A DNA stretch of 64,000 nucleotides from assembly GCA_002304505.1 (NCBI GenBank), contig NCEH01000067.1, positions 1 to 64,000 of the forward strand, given 5' to 3'. This document shows, piece by piece, positions 50,012-58,817 of the stretch (position 1 is the first letter of the stretch; the number at the start of each line of letters is the position of its first letter). This DNA is from Rhizobiales bacterium 32-66-11 (GTDB taxonomy: Bacteria; Pseudomonadota; Alphaproteobacteria; Rhizobiales; Xanthobacteraceae). The notes beneath the pieces were generated by a model that was not told the origin of the DNA, did no database searches, and saw nothing but the letters and a program-made list of their open reading frames with translations. The translations under genes were made by a program, and so were the position numbers.

Positions 50012-50827
50012 ATGGCGGAAGTCAGCGGCAAGTCGGGCAAGTCGGAAAAAGCGGACAAAACGGACAAGGCGGACGAACGCGACGCGGCATCGGCGATGCT
50101 CCGGGCGCTCCATCTGCTCGGCGAGGTCGCCCGCTCGCCGGTGCCGCTCGGCGTGCCGGAATTGTGCGTGCGCCTGGCCTTGCCGAAGCCCACGGTGCAC
50201 CGCCTGTGCCAGAAGCTGGAAGCCGAATCCTATCTGCTGCGCGACCCCGACGGGCGCCGCTTCGCCGCCGGCCCGCGGTTTCTGCGCATGGGCTTCGACA
50301 TGCTGCGCAATTCGGTCAGCTCGGAGCGGCGCGGCATTCTCGAACAATTGGTGGAAGTGGCGGGCGAGACCTGCAATTTCGTCACGCGGGTCGGCAATGA
50401 AGCGGTCTATCTCGATCGCGTGGAGGCCAGCTGGCCGCTGCGCATGCATCTGGAGGTGGGCTCGCGCGTGCCGATGCATTGCACCGCCAGCGGCAAGCTC
50501 TTCCTCTCGGCCATGCGGCCCAGCCAGCGCCGGCGGATCTTGCAGACCCTGCACCTGAAGGCGCATACGCCCAACACCTTCACCAGCGTCGCGGCGCTGG
50601 AAGAGGAGCTGGAGCGGATCGCGCAGCGCGGCTACAGCACCGACGACCAGGAATTCCTGGAAGGCCTGTGCGCCATCGCGGTGCCGGTGAAGGATGCGCG
50701 CGGCGAGATCGTGGGGGCGGTGGCGTGCCACGGGCCGGTGCCGCGCTTCTCTCTGGAAAAAGCCGAAGCGCTGCTGCCGCACCTGATGCGCGCGGCCGAC
50801 CAGCTGGCGGCGACCCTGCCGGACTGA
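50012..50827 (+). CDS. iseR: IclR-family transcriptional regulator (IseR candidate)
   Basis: A lysine-rich N-terminal tail precedes the winged helix (AMLRALHLLGEVARSPVPLGVPELC, LPKPTVHRLCQKLE, about residues 28-72). It is followed by the IclR ligand-binding domain (RRGILEQLVEVAGETCNFVTRVG, MHCTASGKLFLSAM, GYSTDDQEFLEGLCAIAVPV). It is divergent from the dehydrogenase-transporter-xsc-pta operon, and a palindrome lies between them. Activation or repression by isethionate or sulfoacetaldehyde is inferred. Confidence 0.88.
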   Translation: MAEVSGKSGKSEKADKTDKADERDAASAMLRALHLLGEVARSPVPLGVPELCVRLALPKPTVHRLCQKLEAESYLLRDPDGRRFAAGPRFLRMGFDMLRNSVSSERRGILEQLVEVAGETCNFVTRVGNEAVYLDRVEASWPLRMHLEVGSRVPMHCTASGKLFLSAMRPSQRRRILQTLHLKAHTPNTFTSVAALEEELERIAQRGYSTDDQEFLEGLCAIAVPVKDARGEIVGAVACHGPVPRFSLEKAEALLPHLMRAADQLAATLPD

Positions 50828-50902
50828 CCGGCGAGAGCATTATCGCATTTTCTTCACGCGAACCGGTGTCCAGTTCGCTCGAAAATACTCGAGCTTACGC
50901 GC

Positions 50903-51121
50903 TCAATTGACGAACATGGTCGCCAGCGGATCCGCGCTTTCCATGCGGGAGGCCTGCACCAGGTGCCAGGACATATTCGTGATCGCGCGCGCGACGGCCA
51001 CCTCCATCTGAGGGGCGGCGCGGGATGCGGACAGAGCGCTCTGGGTCTGCGCCACGCCCATGACGAAGCAGAAGGTGGCCGCGAGGAGCACGGCGTTCTG
51101 AAGGCGCTGAAGATGGTTCAT
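50903..51121 (-). CDS. Small secreted hypothetical protein (72 aa)
   Basis: MNHLQRLQNAVLLAATFCFVMGVAQTQSA is a good signal peptide with a probable cleavage after A-L-S-A or A-Q-T. The mature part is about 45 residues with no recognisable motif (EVAVARAITNMSWHLVQASR). It lies alone between convergent or divergent genes. An upstream extension in the same frame is possible but lacks a start with a ribosome site. Confidence 0.45.
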   Translation of the reverse strand: MNHLQRLQNAVLLAATFCFVMGVAQTQSALSASRAAPQMEVAVARAITNMSWHLVQASRMESADPLATMFVN

Positions 51122-51359
51122 GGCAGAGGAAAACGGTTCGCGGCAGACCAATGGTGGGCACAAAATAACATAACATCTCCCGCACTGCAAAATCTGGCGC
51201 CCGCGAATGCTGCATGGCAGCAATGTCCATTTGCCCGCGAACGCCCCGGGGGCGCTTCGCGCAATATGTCCCGTTGCCGCGCGATACGTCCCGTTGCGCG
51301 CGACGTGTCTCCTTGACATTTGCGCTCCGCCACCGACCCTCGGCACAATGGAGGGCGCG

Positions 51360-51722
51360 ATGAGCGATCGCCGGACGGACCAAAGCCAGGATGAGCCCGC
51401 CCATCGGGTGATGAGCTGGGATCAGGTGGAGCGCGCGGCGAAGGATCTCGGCGCCGACACGTTCCGCGTGTTCGGCGCGCACGAGGAAGAGCAGGGGGCC
51501 ACCGTGTGGTTCGGCGCCACCTTTCTCGATGAGGACGGCAAGCGGGCGGAGGTGATTTCCCCGCCGTTCGAAAACGTCTCGGCAATGAGCTTCATCGAGG
51601 GGTTCGACGCCGCCATCGCCCGCGCCTTCCTGGCCGAGCTCGGGGAGCGGATGGGCCGTGCCGCAGCGGTCCGCAAATTCCGCGAAGAGGGGGGCGCGCC
51701 CCCGCGCGACGCGGCGCATTAG
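51360..51722 (+). CDS. Hypothetical protein (120 aa)
   Basis: GGAGGGCGCG lies directly before the ATG. The acidic soluble protein has a conserved-looking core (SWDQVERAAKDLGADTFRVFG; TVWFGATFLDEDGKRAEVISPPFENV; SFIEGFDAAIARAFLAELG). I do not recognise a family. An ATG at 51,348 would add only four residues. Confidence 0.55.
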   Translation: MSDRRTDQSQDEPAHRVMSWDQVERAAKDLGADTFRVFGAHEEEQGATVWFGATFLDEDGKRAEVISPPFENVSAMSFIEGFDAAIARAFLAELGERMGRAAAVRKFREEGGAPPRDAAH

Positions 51723-51825
51723 CCCGCGCCACCGGCGGGATTTTTCCACCCGGAGCGGAACCATTTGGCGAGGCGGCCGTTTTTTCCCCACAGGTTTCAA
51801 GGGGACCCGGCCATTGAGCGCCATC

Positions 51826-52212
51826 ATGGAGCACCTGCCGCAGTTGGATGACGGGCCCCGCACAATTCTTGTCGTCGAGGACGAACCTCTGGTTCGGTTG
51901 GTCATTGCGGAAGCCTTGCGTGACCAGCGCTTCCGCGTGGTGGAGGCGGCCACCGCCGAAGAAGCACTCCTCGCGCTCGCCGCTGGCCTTTCCGTGGACC
52001 TCGTGTTCACGGACGTCCGCATGCCCGGCGCGCTCGATGGGCTGGCCTTCGCCCGCCGCCTCAAGCGCGAGCGGCCGGACCTGCCGGTGCTCATCACCTC
52101 CGGCCATCTCGATCGCTTGGAGAGCGGCGAGACGACCGCGTTCATCTCCAAGCCCTATGTCCTCAGCGACGCGGTCGCGCGCATTTCGGCAATGCTGGAT
52201 TCCGAGAGATAG
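51826..52212 (+). CDS. Response-regulator receiver protein (128 aa)
   Basis: A single receiver domain with all key residues: acidic pair ED near 18-19 in VVEDEP, phospho-acceptor D63 in VFTDVRMPG, threonine/serine in LITSGH, and lysine in ISKPY. No output domain follows, so it acts as a stand-alone phospho-relay or binding partner. A second, degenerate receiver gene starts nine bases later, so they probably work together. A TTG at 51,814 is an alternative start. Confidence 0.85.
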   Translation: MEHLPQLDDGPRTILVVEDEPLVRLVIAEALRDQRFRVVEAATAEEALLALAAGLSVDLVFTDVRMPGALDGLAFARRLKRERPDLPVLITSGHLDRLESGETTAFISKPYVLSDAVARISAMLDSER

Positions 52213-52220
52213 GAGAGCGC

Positions 52221-52631
52221 ATGAGCGAAGCAGAATCCCTGGTGGAAGAGCGACCACGCATTCTCGTCCTGGACGCAGACATCGTGGTGCGCCACGTGCT
52301 GGCGGAATATCTGCGCACCTGCGGCTATCAGGTCGCGGAGGCGGCGAGCGTGGATGAAGCCTTCGACCTGCTCGGCGATGCGCGCCCGCCGTTCGACGTG
52401 ATGCTGGCGGATTTCGCCGCGCCCGGCCGGCTCGCGGGCTTCGCCCTGGCCGCCTTCATGAGGGAGCATCATCCGGGGGTGGAGGTCATCCTTGCCGGCA
52501 CGCCGCTCAAGGCCGCCAACGAGGCCGCCGGGCTCTGCGACGATGGTCCCCATCTGACGCGCCCGTATGAGCCGCAATCGGTGATCGCGCGCATCAAGCA
52601 GCTGATGGCCGCGCGCGCCCGCAATCTGTGA
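52221..52631 (+). CDS. Degenerate receiver-domain protein (136 aa)
   Basis: GGAGAGCGC precedes the ATG. The fold matches a receiver (RILVLDADIVVRHVLAEYL; DVMLADFAAPG with D64; VEVILAGTP). However, the conserved lysine before the proline is arginine (LTRPY), and the first acidic pair is D-A-D. It may bind phosphoryl poorly or signal without it. It follows the complete receiver gene in an operon. Confidence 0.78.
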   Translation: MSEAESLVEERPRILVLDADIVVRHVLAEYLRTCGYQVAEAASVDEAFDLLGDARPPFDVMLADFAAPGRLAGFALAAFMREHHPGVEVILAGTPLKAANEAAGLCDDGPHLTRPYEPQSVIARIKQLMAARARNL

Positions 52632-52662
52632 GTCCTCCACGTTCGAGGTCCCGCGAGGGTCC

Positions 52663-53376
52663 TCACTTCAGCGCGTAGCGCACGCCGATGCGGAACTGGT
52701 GGGCGTCGATCTCCTGCACCACCGGCGTTGTCACCGGTCCGGAGACGCCCGGCATGTCGATGGCGAGATAGCGATAGCCGAAATCGAGGCTCAGGCCCGG
52801 CGTGATGGCCCAGCTGACGCCGGCCGCGAGTTCCCAGGCGAACCGCCAGTCCTGTGTATGGATCCCGCCCACCGCCAGGAACGGATCGCGCTCCAGCGAC
52901 ACGATGCCGAAGCCGAGGCCGCCGCCCACATACGGCGTCAGTCCGTTCCAGGTGGCGATGTCCCAATAGGCGCTGGCCAGCGCGGTGGTGGCGGCGACGT
53001 GCACCCCGCCGCCGCTCGCCGCGGCGTTGAACGGCGCCATGTAATCCATGGTGAAATCGGCGCGCAGGAAGGGCAGCAGGCGATAGCCGATGCCGCCGCC
53101 GAGGGTCCAGGCCTCGCCCTCGCTGCTCATCGGAAACGAAAGCGCGCCGGTGCTGGTTACGGCGGAAGCGGAAGACGTGCCCGTGTCGGCGCGGAAATAC
53201 CAGCCGGACGGGGCGTCGTCCTCCACCTCGGGGGCGTTCAGGGTGAAATCGCCGGCCTTGCCGAGAAAGCCGGGCGGCAGGTCGGCCGCCTGGCTCTGGC
53301 TCGCGCAGGCCAGCAGCCCCAGCGCGAGGGTGAGAAAAACGGGACGGGGGCAGGGCAGGGGCATCATGGCGAGCAT
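52663..53376 (-). CDS. Outer-membrane beta-barrel protein, Omp25-like (237 aa)
   Basis: A signal peptide (VFLTLALGLLACASQSQAA) with an A-Q-A/A-type cleavage is followed by alternating strands: WYFRADTGTSS, GGGIGYRLLPFLRADFTMDYM, ASAYWDIATWNGLTPYVGGGLGFG, GVSWAITPGLSLDFGYRYLA and QFRIGVRYALK. It ends in K after a YAL strand instead of F. This matches the small porin-like Omp25/Omp31 family of rhizobial bacteria. It probably stabilises the outer membrane. Confidence 0.82.
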   Translation of the reverse strand: MLAMMPLPCPRPVFLTLALGLLACASQSQAADLPPGFLGKAGDFTLNAPEVEDDAPSGWYFRADTGTSSASAVTSTGALSFPMSSEGEAWTLGGGIGYRLLPFLRADFTMDYMAPFNAAASGGGVHVAATTALASAYWDIATWNGLTPYVGGGLGFGIVSLERDPFLAVGGIHTQDWRFAWELAAGVSWAITPGLSLDFGYRYLAIDMPGVSGPVTTPVVQEIDAHQFRIGVRYALK

Positions 53377-53504
53377 CCGAACGGGGGCGGGAGGTTTCCG
53401 CCCCGCGCGGTCAGACCTTCTCAGCAGATGCTTAAATGCCCGTTAACCCTAACAAATTGCTTTCACCGCCGGGGAGACCTTCCGGCCCCGGCGACGCGCG
53501 GCCT

Positions 53505-54622
53505 TTAGGCGGCGACGCGCTTCAAGGCGTCGATCACCTCGTCCACCACGGTCTCCACCAGCTCGCGGTCGTCGCCTTCGCCCATGACGCGGATCACCGG
53601 TTCGGTGCCCGAGGGGCGAATCAGCAGCCGGCCGTGATTGGCCAGCCGCCGCTCGGCATCGGCGATGGCGACCTGGACCTTCTCATTCTCCAGCGGCTTG
53701 CCGGACTGATAGCGCACATTCTTGAGGATCTGCGGCAGGGGCTCGAAGCGATGGCAGATTTCCGAGGCCGGCCGTTCCTTGCCGGCGACCACCGCCAGCA
53801 CCTGGAGCGCCGCCACCAGACCGTCGCCGGTGGTGGAATAATCCGACAGGATGATGTGGCCGGATTGCTCTCCGCCGACATTATAGCCGTCCGACAGCAT
53901 GCGTTCGAGCACGTACCGGTCGCCCACCGAGGTGCGGGCGAGGCTGAGGCCGATATCCATGAGATGCCGCTCAAACCCGAGATTGGACATCACGGTCGCC
54001 ACGATGCCGTTGCGCGAGAGGCGGCCGTCGGCCTTGAAGCTCTCCGCCACCACGGCCATGATCTGGTCGCCGTCGATGATATGGCCCTTCTCGTCCACCA
54101 TCAGCACGCGGTCCGCATCGCCGTCGAGGGCGATGCCGATGTCGGCGCGCACTTCGCGCACCTTGGCGGAGAGGGCGGCGGGCGAGGTGGAGCCCACGTC
54201 GCGGTTGATGTTCATGCCGTCCGGCTCGGCGCCGATGGTGATCACGTCGGCGCCCAATTCCCACAGCGCCTCGGGCGCGACGCGATAGGCGGCGCCGTTG
54301 GCGCAGTCCACCACCACGGCGAGGCCGAGATCATCACCCCGAGATCGGCGCGCATGGAGCGGGTGAGCATGCCCACCGCCGGCGTCGGCATGGGGCCGAG
54401 CAGCAGCACGTCGAGCCCGACCGAGGTGAAGCCCGCGACCAGCGCATTCTCAATCATGTAGCCGGACAAGCGGGTGTCCTTGCCGATCACCACCCGGTGG
54501 CGATGCTCGCCGCGGCGGAAGGTCAGCCCCGCCGCCATGCCGACCCGCAGGGCGAGATCCGCCGTCAGGTTCGCATTGGCGCGACCGCGCACCCCGTCCG
54601 TGCCGAAATACTTGCGTGCCAT
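53505..54622 (-). pseudogene. glmM: Phosphoglucosamine mutase with an internal deletion
   Basis: GlmM converts glucosamine-6-phosphate to glucosamine-1-phosphate for cell-wall precursors and is essential. The N-terminus ([40 protein letters not shown]) is intact up to the start of the catalytic SASHNP loop. There it jumps to WWWTAP in a shifted frame; the other frame continues as [19 protein letters not shown] and runs normally to the end, with IALDGDADR and [13 protein letters not shown]. About 75 residues, including the serine loop's HNP and the next strand, are missing. Both flanks share GGCCTCG at the join near 54,333. Real deletion or assembly collapse. Confidence 0.8.
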
Positions 54623-54942
54623 CTATCGGACCCCCGCACCCTGGATCTGTGACGGTGTGCCGCCTGGCGGCGAAGGAGAAACGGCGAGGATCCGCGCTTC
54701 GTCCGTTCCCAGCCAGGCATCAAACCAATTCGCGCAGCAATCGCCGCCATGTAGCATGGCCGTGCCTTACGGCGGGTCAATTTTTATGAGCGCAGGTGAC
54801 AATCCCCGCCTGAGGCGCCCGGAACCGCCGCCTCAGGCGTACGAAACGCCGCCGCGCGGGCCAAACGCGCGACTTGCGATTGCCCGATCCGGGCCGCGGG
54901 TGCTACCGCTGGGCCATTGTCTTCTCCCGGAGTGTCCTGCCC
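54623..54942. other. Divergent intergenic region between glmM and adenosine kinase
   Basis: 320 bases, no supported gene. It presumably holds the promoters of both genes. I see no strong motif. Confidence 0.4.
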
Positions 54943-55944
54943 GTGCCTTCACCGACCCTCGATGTGCTCACCATCGGCAATGCGATCGTCGACGTGATCG
55001 CCCGCGCGCAGGAGGATTTCCTTCTGGCCCAGGCGATGCCCAAGGGCTCCATGACGCTGATCGACGAGGCCCGCGCCGAATCGCTCTATGGCGCGATGGG
55101 GCCGGGCGTCGAGGTGTCCGGCGGCTCGGCGGCCAATACGGCGGCGGGCGTCGCCTCGTTCGGCGCGCGCGCCGGCTTCGTCGGGCTGGTGCGCCAGGAC
55201 GGGCTCGGCACCGTGTTCGCCCATGACATCCGCGCCGCCGGCGTCGCTTATGCCACCCCCGCCGCCGGCGAAGGCCCGGCCACCGCGCGCTGCCTGATCC
55301 TGGTGACGCCCGACGGCGAGCGCACCATGAACACCTATCTCGGCGCGGCGCAGAACCTCACCCCCGCGCAGATCGACGCGGCCGTGGTCGCGAGCGCCGG
55401 CATCACCTACCTGGAAGGCTATCTGTGGGACCCGCCGGCCGCCAAGCAGGCGTTCCTGAAGGCGGCCGAGATCGCCCATGGCGCCGGCCGCCAGGTGGCG
55501 CTGAGCCTGTCCGATGCCTTTTGTGTGGATCGCTATCGCGCCGAATTCCTCGATCTGCTGCGCACCGGCGTGGTGGACCTCGTGTTCTGCAACGAGGCCG
55601 AGGTGAAGTCGCTGTATGAGACCGCCGATGTGGACGCGGCGCTGGTGCAATTGCGCCGCGACGCCCGCCAGGCGGTGGTGACGCGCAGCGAGAAAGGCGC
55701 GGTGTTCCTCACCGCCGATGCCACCGTGTCCGTGCCGGCCCATCCCGTGGCCGAAGTGGTGGATACCACCGGCGCCGGCGACCTGTTTGCCGCCGGATTC
55801 CTGTTCGGCCATGCCACCGGGCGCGATCCGGCAACCGCGCTGCGCCTCGGCGCGCTGGCGGCGAGCGAGGTCATCTCCCATCTCGGCGCACGGCCGCAGA
55901 AGGATCTGATCGCTTTGGCGCAAGAGGGCGGCCTTCTGAAGTGA
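54943..55944 (+). CDS. PfkB-family adenosine kinase (333 aa)
   Basis: Phosphorylates a nucleoside or sugar with ATP. The start LDVLTIGNAIVDVIARA is typical, GGSAANTAAGVASFGARAGFVG is the first PfkB signature, and VVDTTGAGDLFAAGFLFG with the catalytic aspartate is the second. The family in alphaproteobacteria is usually annotated adenosine kinase because of the long lid region and the SDAFCVDRYR segment. The GTG at 54943 is preferred as the first codon before the beta strand. The PIF1-like gene overlaps its stop in a GTGA. Confidence 0.88.
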   Translation: MPSPTLDVLTIGNAIVDVIARAQEDFLLAQAMPKGSMTLIDEARAESLYGAMGPGVEVSGGSAANTAAGVASFGARAGFVGLVRQDGLGTVFAHDIRAAGVAYATPAAGEGPATARCLILVTPDGERTMNTYLGAAQNLTPAQIDAAVVASAGITYLEGYLWDPPAAKQAFLKAAEIAHGAGRQVALSLSDAFCVDRYRAEFLDLLRTGVVDLVFCNEAEVKSLYETADVDAALVQLRRDARQAVVTRSEKGAVFLTADATVSVPAHPVAEVVDTTGAGDLFAAGFLFGHATGRDPATALRLGALAASEVISHLGARPQKDLIALAQEGGLLK

Positions 55945-57233
55945 ACGAACTGGTCGCGCAGGAAGACGGCGCCACGCGCGCGCTGCGCCAGATCGATGGC
56001 GGGGCGCGCACCTTGCTGGTGCTCGGCGGCGCCGGCACGGGCAAGACCACCTTCCTGCACGAATTGCGCAAGATGCCCCGGGGGCGCCAGGTGTTCCTGG
56101 CCCCCACCGGGGTCGCCGCCCTGCAATTGGGCGGGCAGACCATTCATTCCTTCTTCGGCATTCCCCCGCGCATCCTCAATCCCGACGAGGTGAAGCCGCG
56201 GGTGCAGGTGCGCCGGCTGCTGAAGAAGCTGGACCGCGTTATCATCGACGAAATCTCCATGGTGCGGGCCGATCTGCTCGACACGGTGGACCGCGCGCTG
56301 CGCATCTCGCGCGACAATTCCGAGCCGTTCGGCGGCGTGCAGATGGTGCTGGTGGGCGACTTCCTGCAATTGCCCCCGGTGGTGCCGCTGGCCGAACAGG
56401 ACATGCTCTCCCGCATGGGCTACGAGGGGCCGTTCGCCTTTCATGCCAAGGCGCTGGCGGAGCAGGAACTGGCCCGCGCGCCGTTCCTCACCGTGCACCG
56501 GCAGAGCGACCGCGCCTTCATTGCCCATCTCGCGAACCTGCGCCGGGGCGAGCGCATGCGCGAGACGCTGGAAGCCATCAACGCCGCCTGCGTGCGGCCG
56601 CACCGGCCGGGCGTCCAGCCGGTGCTTCTCACCCCCACCAATGCGCGGGCGGATGCCTATAACCAGCGCGGCCTTGCCAATCTCGCGGGGGAGGCGCGCG
56701 AATTCGGCGGCGTGCTGAAGGGCGAGTTCGGCCTGGAGGGCGATCGCCTGCCGGTGCCGGAACGCTTGGTGCTCAAGCCCGGCGCGCGCGTCATGACCCT
56801 GCGCAACGATCCCGCCCGGCGCTGGGTGAACGGCTCGGTGGGCACGGTGGTCGGCATCGGCGCGCACAGCGCCATGGTGCGGCTCGACAGCGGGTCCACG
56901 GTGGAGATCGAGAGCTTCACCTGGGAGCGCATCCGCTATGGCTGGGACGAGCCCTCCGGGCGCATCGACGTGCAGGTGGTGGGCGCCTACACCCAGCTTC
57001 CGCTTGTGCCGGCCTGGGCGATGACCATGCACAAGGCGCAGGGCCTGACGCTGGAAGACGTGCGCATCGATTTCGACAATGGCGCGTTCGCCGCTGGGCA
57101 GGCCTATGTGGCGCTCTCGCGCGCCCGCTCGCTGGAAGGCATGTCGCTGGTGCGCGAGATCCGCCCCTCGGACATCCGCGTGGACCGGCGCGTGGCCGCC
57201 TTCATGGCGGCGTTCGAAGCCGGCGAGATGTAG
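55941..57233 (+). CDS. PIF1-like AAA ATPase/helicase (430 aa)
   Basis: Walker A GGAGTGKTTFL (residues 29-39), APTGVAALQLGGQTIHSFF (PIF1 signature near 55-73), VIIDEISMVRADLLD (Walker B near 103), LVGDFLQLPPV (near 137), and the C-terminal MTMHKAQGLTLEDV and GQAYVALSRARS motifs. It is a short PIF1/RecD-type superfamily 1B helicase, probably 5'-3' on DNA. It follows the kinase by overlap, though the functional link is unclear. Confidence 0.88.
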   Translation: MNELVAQEDGATRALRQIDGGARTLLVLGGAGTGKTTFLHELRKMPRGRQVFLAPTGVAALQLGGQTIHSFFGIPPRILNPDEVKPRVQVRRLLKKLDRVIIDEISMVRADLLDTVDRALRISRDNSEPFGGVQMVLVGDFLQLPPVVPLAEQDMLSRMGYEGPFAFHAKALAEQELARAPFLTVHRQSDRAFIAHLANLRRGERMRETLEAINAACVRPHRPGVQPVLLTPTNARADAYNQRGLANLAGEAREFGGVLKGEFGLEGDRLPVPERLVLKPGARVMTLRNDPARRWVNGSVGTVVGIGAHSAMVRLDSGSTVEIESFTWERIRYGWDEPSGRIDVQVVGAYTQLPLVPAWAMTMHKAQGLTLEDVRIDFDNGAFAAGQAYVALSRARSLEGMSLVREIRPSDIRVDRRVAAFMAAFEAGEM

Positions 57234-57368
57234 CCGTTCCGCCCCGCGTGCGGTCCGTGCAAGCCCCGCGCAAGCTTGATGCGCAAGGCTCGGCTTACCG
57301 TTCCAAAACCGGCGTGCTCCCCGATTGAAAGCGGCGCGCGGACCGGCCGGCAGCGGCGAGGTGATGCC

Positions 57369-57659
57369 ATGACCACGATTTCCAGCCTGGGATCCGAACA
57401 CGGCGGCGCGCTCCAGGACGTCGCGAAGGTGCGGCGCGTGGCGCTTCAGGCCCTCGAGGCCTCGGTCATCGCCGGCAACATTCCCGATGCCCAGCGCATT
57501 CTCGCCCGGATGGCGGAGGAGATGCGCACCGCCTCCAGCGCGCCGCGCGTTGCGCCTCCCGCCGCAGCGTCCCCGGTCGATACCAATCCCTACCGGCCGG
57601 TGATGAAGGCGGACCTGTCCGAGGTGGGCACGAGCACTCATTCCACCAGCGGAAAATAA
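57369..57659 (+). CDS. Hypothetical protein (96 aa) before the DUF1217 gene
   Basis: GAGGTG precedes the ATG. The first 60 residues are helical (ALQDVAKVRRVALQALEASVIAGNIPDAQRI), and the rest is proline/alanine-rich. It lies 76 bases before the DUF1217 gene on the same strand and may belong to the same small operon. No family recognised. Confidence 0.55.
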   Translation: MTTISSLGSEHGGALQDVAKVRRVALQALEASVIAGNIPDAQRILARMAEEMRTASSAPRVAPPAAASPVDTNPYRPVMKADLSEVGTSTHSTSGK

Positions 57660-57735
57660 GGAGTGCGGCCCGCGCCGCCTCTGCCCTTGCCGCCTCCGCC
57701 GCCCTTCAGGACCTCGTCGCCTTCAGGACCTTGCC

Positions 57736-58524
57736 ATGACCATCGACCTCGGTTCCACCTATGCGACCTATCGCTATCTCTCGAAGGACATGGCCAATAC
57801 GCTGAAGGCGCAGGCGAAAGACCCGCAGGTGGCGCGGGAGACCGCGTATTTCGAGGCCAATATCGGCAAGATGAAGACCGCCGACGATCTGATCGCCAAT
57901 TACCGGCTCTTCAATTACGCCATGACCGCCTATGGCCTCTCCGACATGACCTATGCCAAGGGCTTCATGCGCAAGGTTCTGGCGAGCGACCTTTCCGACA
58001 AGAACAGTTTTGCCAGCAAGCTGAACGACCAGCGCTTCACCCAGTTCGCCAAGATGTTCTCCTTCAAGACCTCTGGCGACACGACCACCTCCACCCAGGC
58101 GCTCAAGCAGACGGTGATGGCGAAATATGCCCAGCAATCCCTGGAGGACACCGCGGGGCAGAGCGATCAAGGGGTCAAGCTCGCGCTCTATTTCAAGCGC
58201 GTGGCGCCGACCATAACCTCGGCCTACGGGCTGCTTGGGGACACCGCGCTGTGGCAGGTGTGCAAGACCGTGTTCGGCTTCCCCGATGCCATGGCCAATG
58301 CGGACATCGCCAAGCAGGCGGAGGTGGTCAAGTCGCGCCTCAACATCGCCGACCTGAAGGACCCCGCGAAGGTGGACAAGCTGCTCCAGCGCTTCGCCGT
58401 GACGTGGGACGTGACCAATAACAGCCAGTCCAACCCGGTGCTGGTGCTGTTCGAGTCCGGCATCAATCAATCGGTCAGCAGCGGCACCAGCGCCGGGCTG
58501 CTGAACCTGAAATACGGCGGGTAG
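57736..58524 (+). CDS. DUF1217 family protein (262 aa)
   Basis: DUF1217 proteins occur mainly near flagellar genes of alphaproteobacteria. Typical features: YFEANIGKMKTADDLIANYRLFNYAMTAYGL, MRKVLASDLSDKNSFASKLNDQRF, FKTSGDTTTSTQAL and the C-terminal WDVTNNSQSNPVLVLFESG. No flagellar gene lies nearby. The product is soluble and helical, without a signal peptide. Function unknown, possibly an export-related or hook-associated protein. Confidence 0.8.
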   Translation: MTIDLGSTYATYRYLSKDMANTLKAQAKDPQVARETAYFEANIGKMKTADDLIANYRLFNYAMTAYGLSDMTYAKGFMRKVLASDLSDKNSFASKLNDQRFTQFAKMFSFKTSGDTTTSTQALKQTVMAKYAQQSLEDTAGQSDQGVKLALYFKRVAPTITSAYGLLGDTALWQVCKTVFGFPDAMANADIAKQAEVVKSRLNIADLKDPAKVDKLLQRFAVTWDVTNNSQSNPVLVLFESGINQSVSSGTSAGLLNLKYGG

Positions 58525-58817
58525 AGCCCGCGCGGTCAGCTTGAATCGCTAGCCGACCGGATAACGCGTTCTCTAACGAATGCGGTGATCCGGATCGCCC
58601 ACCCCGGTGTCGGTCTTTCGGGCGCGTGCCGAAATTGCGCGCGAACCTTCGCCCGAAAAGCCGGTTTCGTGTGCCGCCAAGGGGCGGAGAAGCCTCACGA
58701 AACCGCTATTTGTCCGCGCTAAGCCATTGTTTCACGTGAAACATTTTGCCCCGCGCCGGGCGTTTCCAAGGAACTCGCCGGGATGAAAACCCCGGCGGTC
58801 CCGCGCCCCGTCGCGGT

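Noticed and set aside
55533..57641. A 702-codon minus-strand open frame across adenosine kinase and the PIF1-like gene
   Set aside because: It crosses two well-supported plus-strand genes, has no motif and has the histidine/arginine bias of a high-GC shadow.
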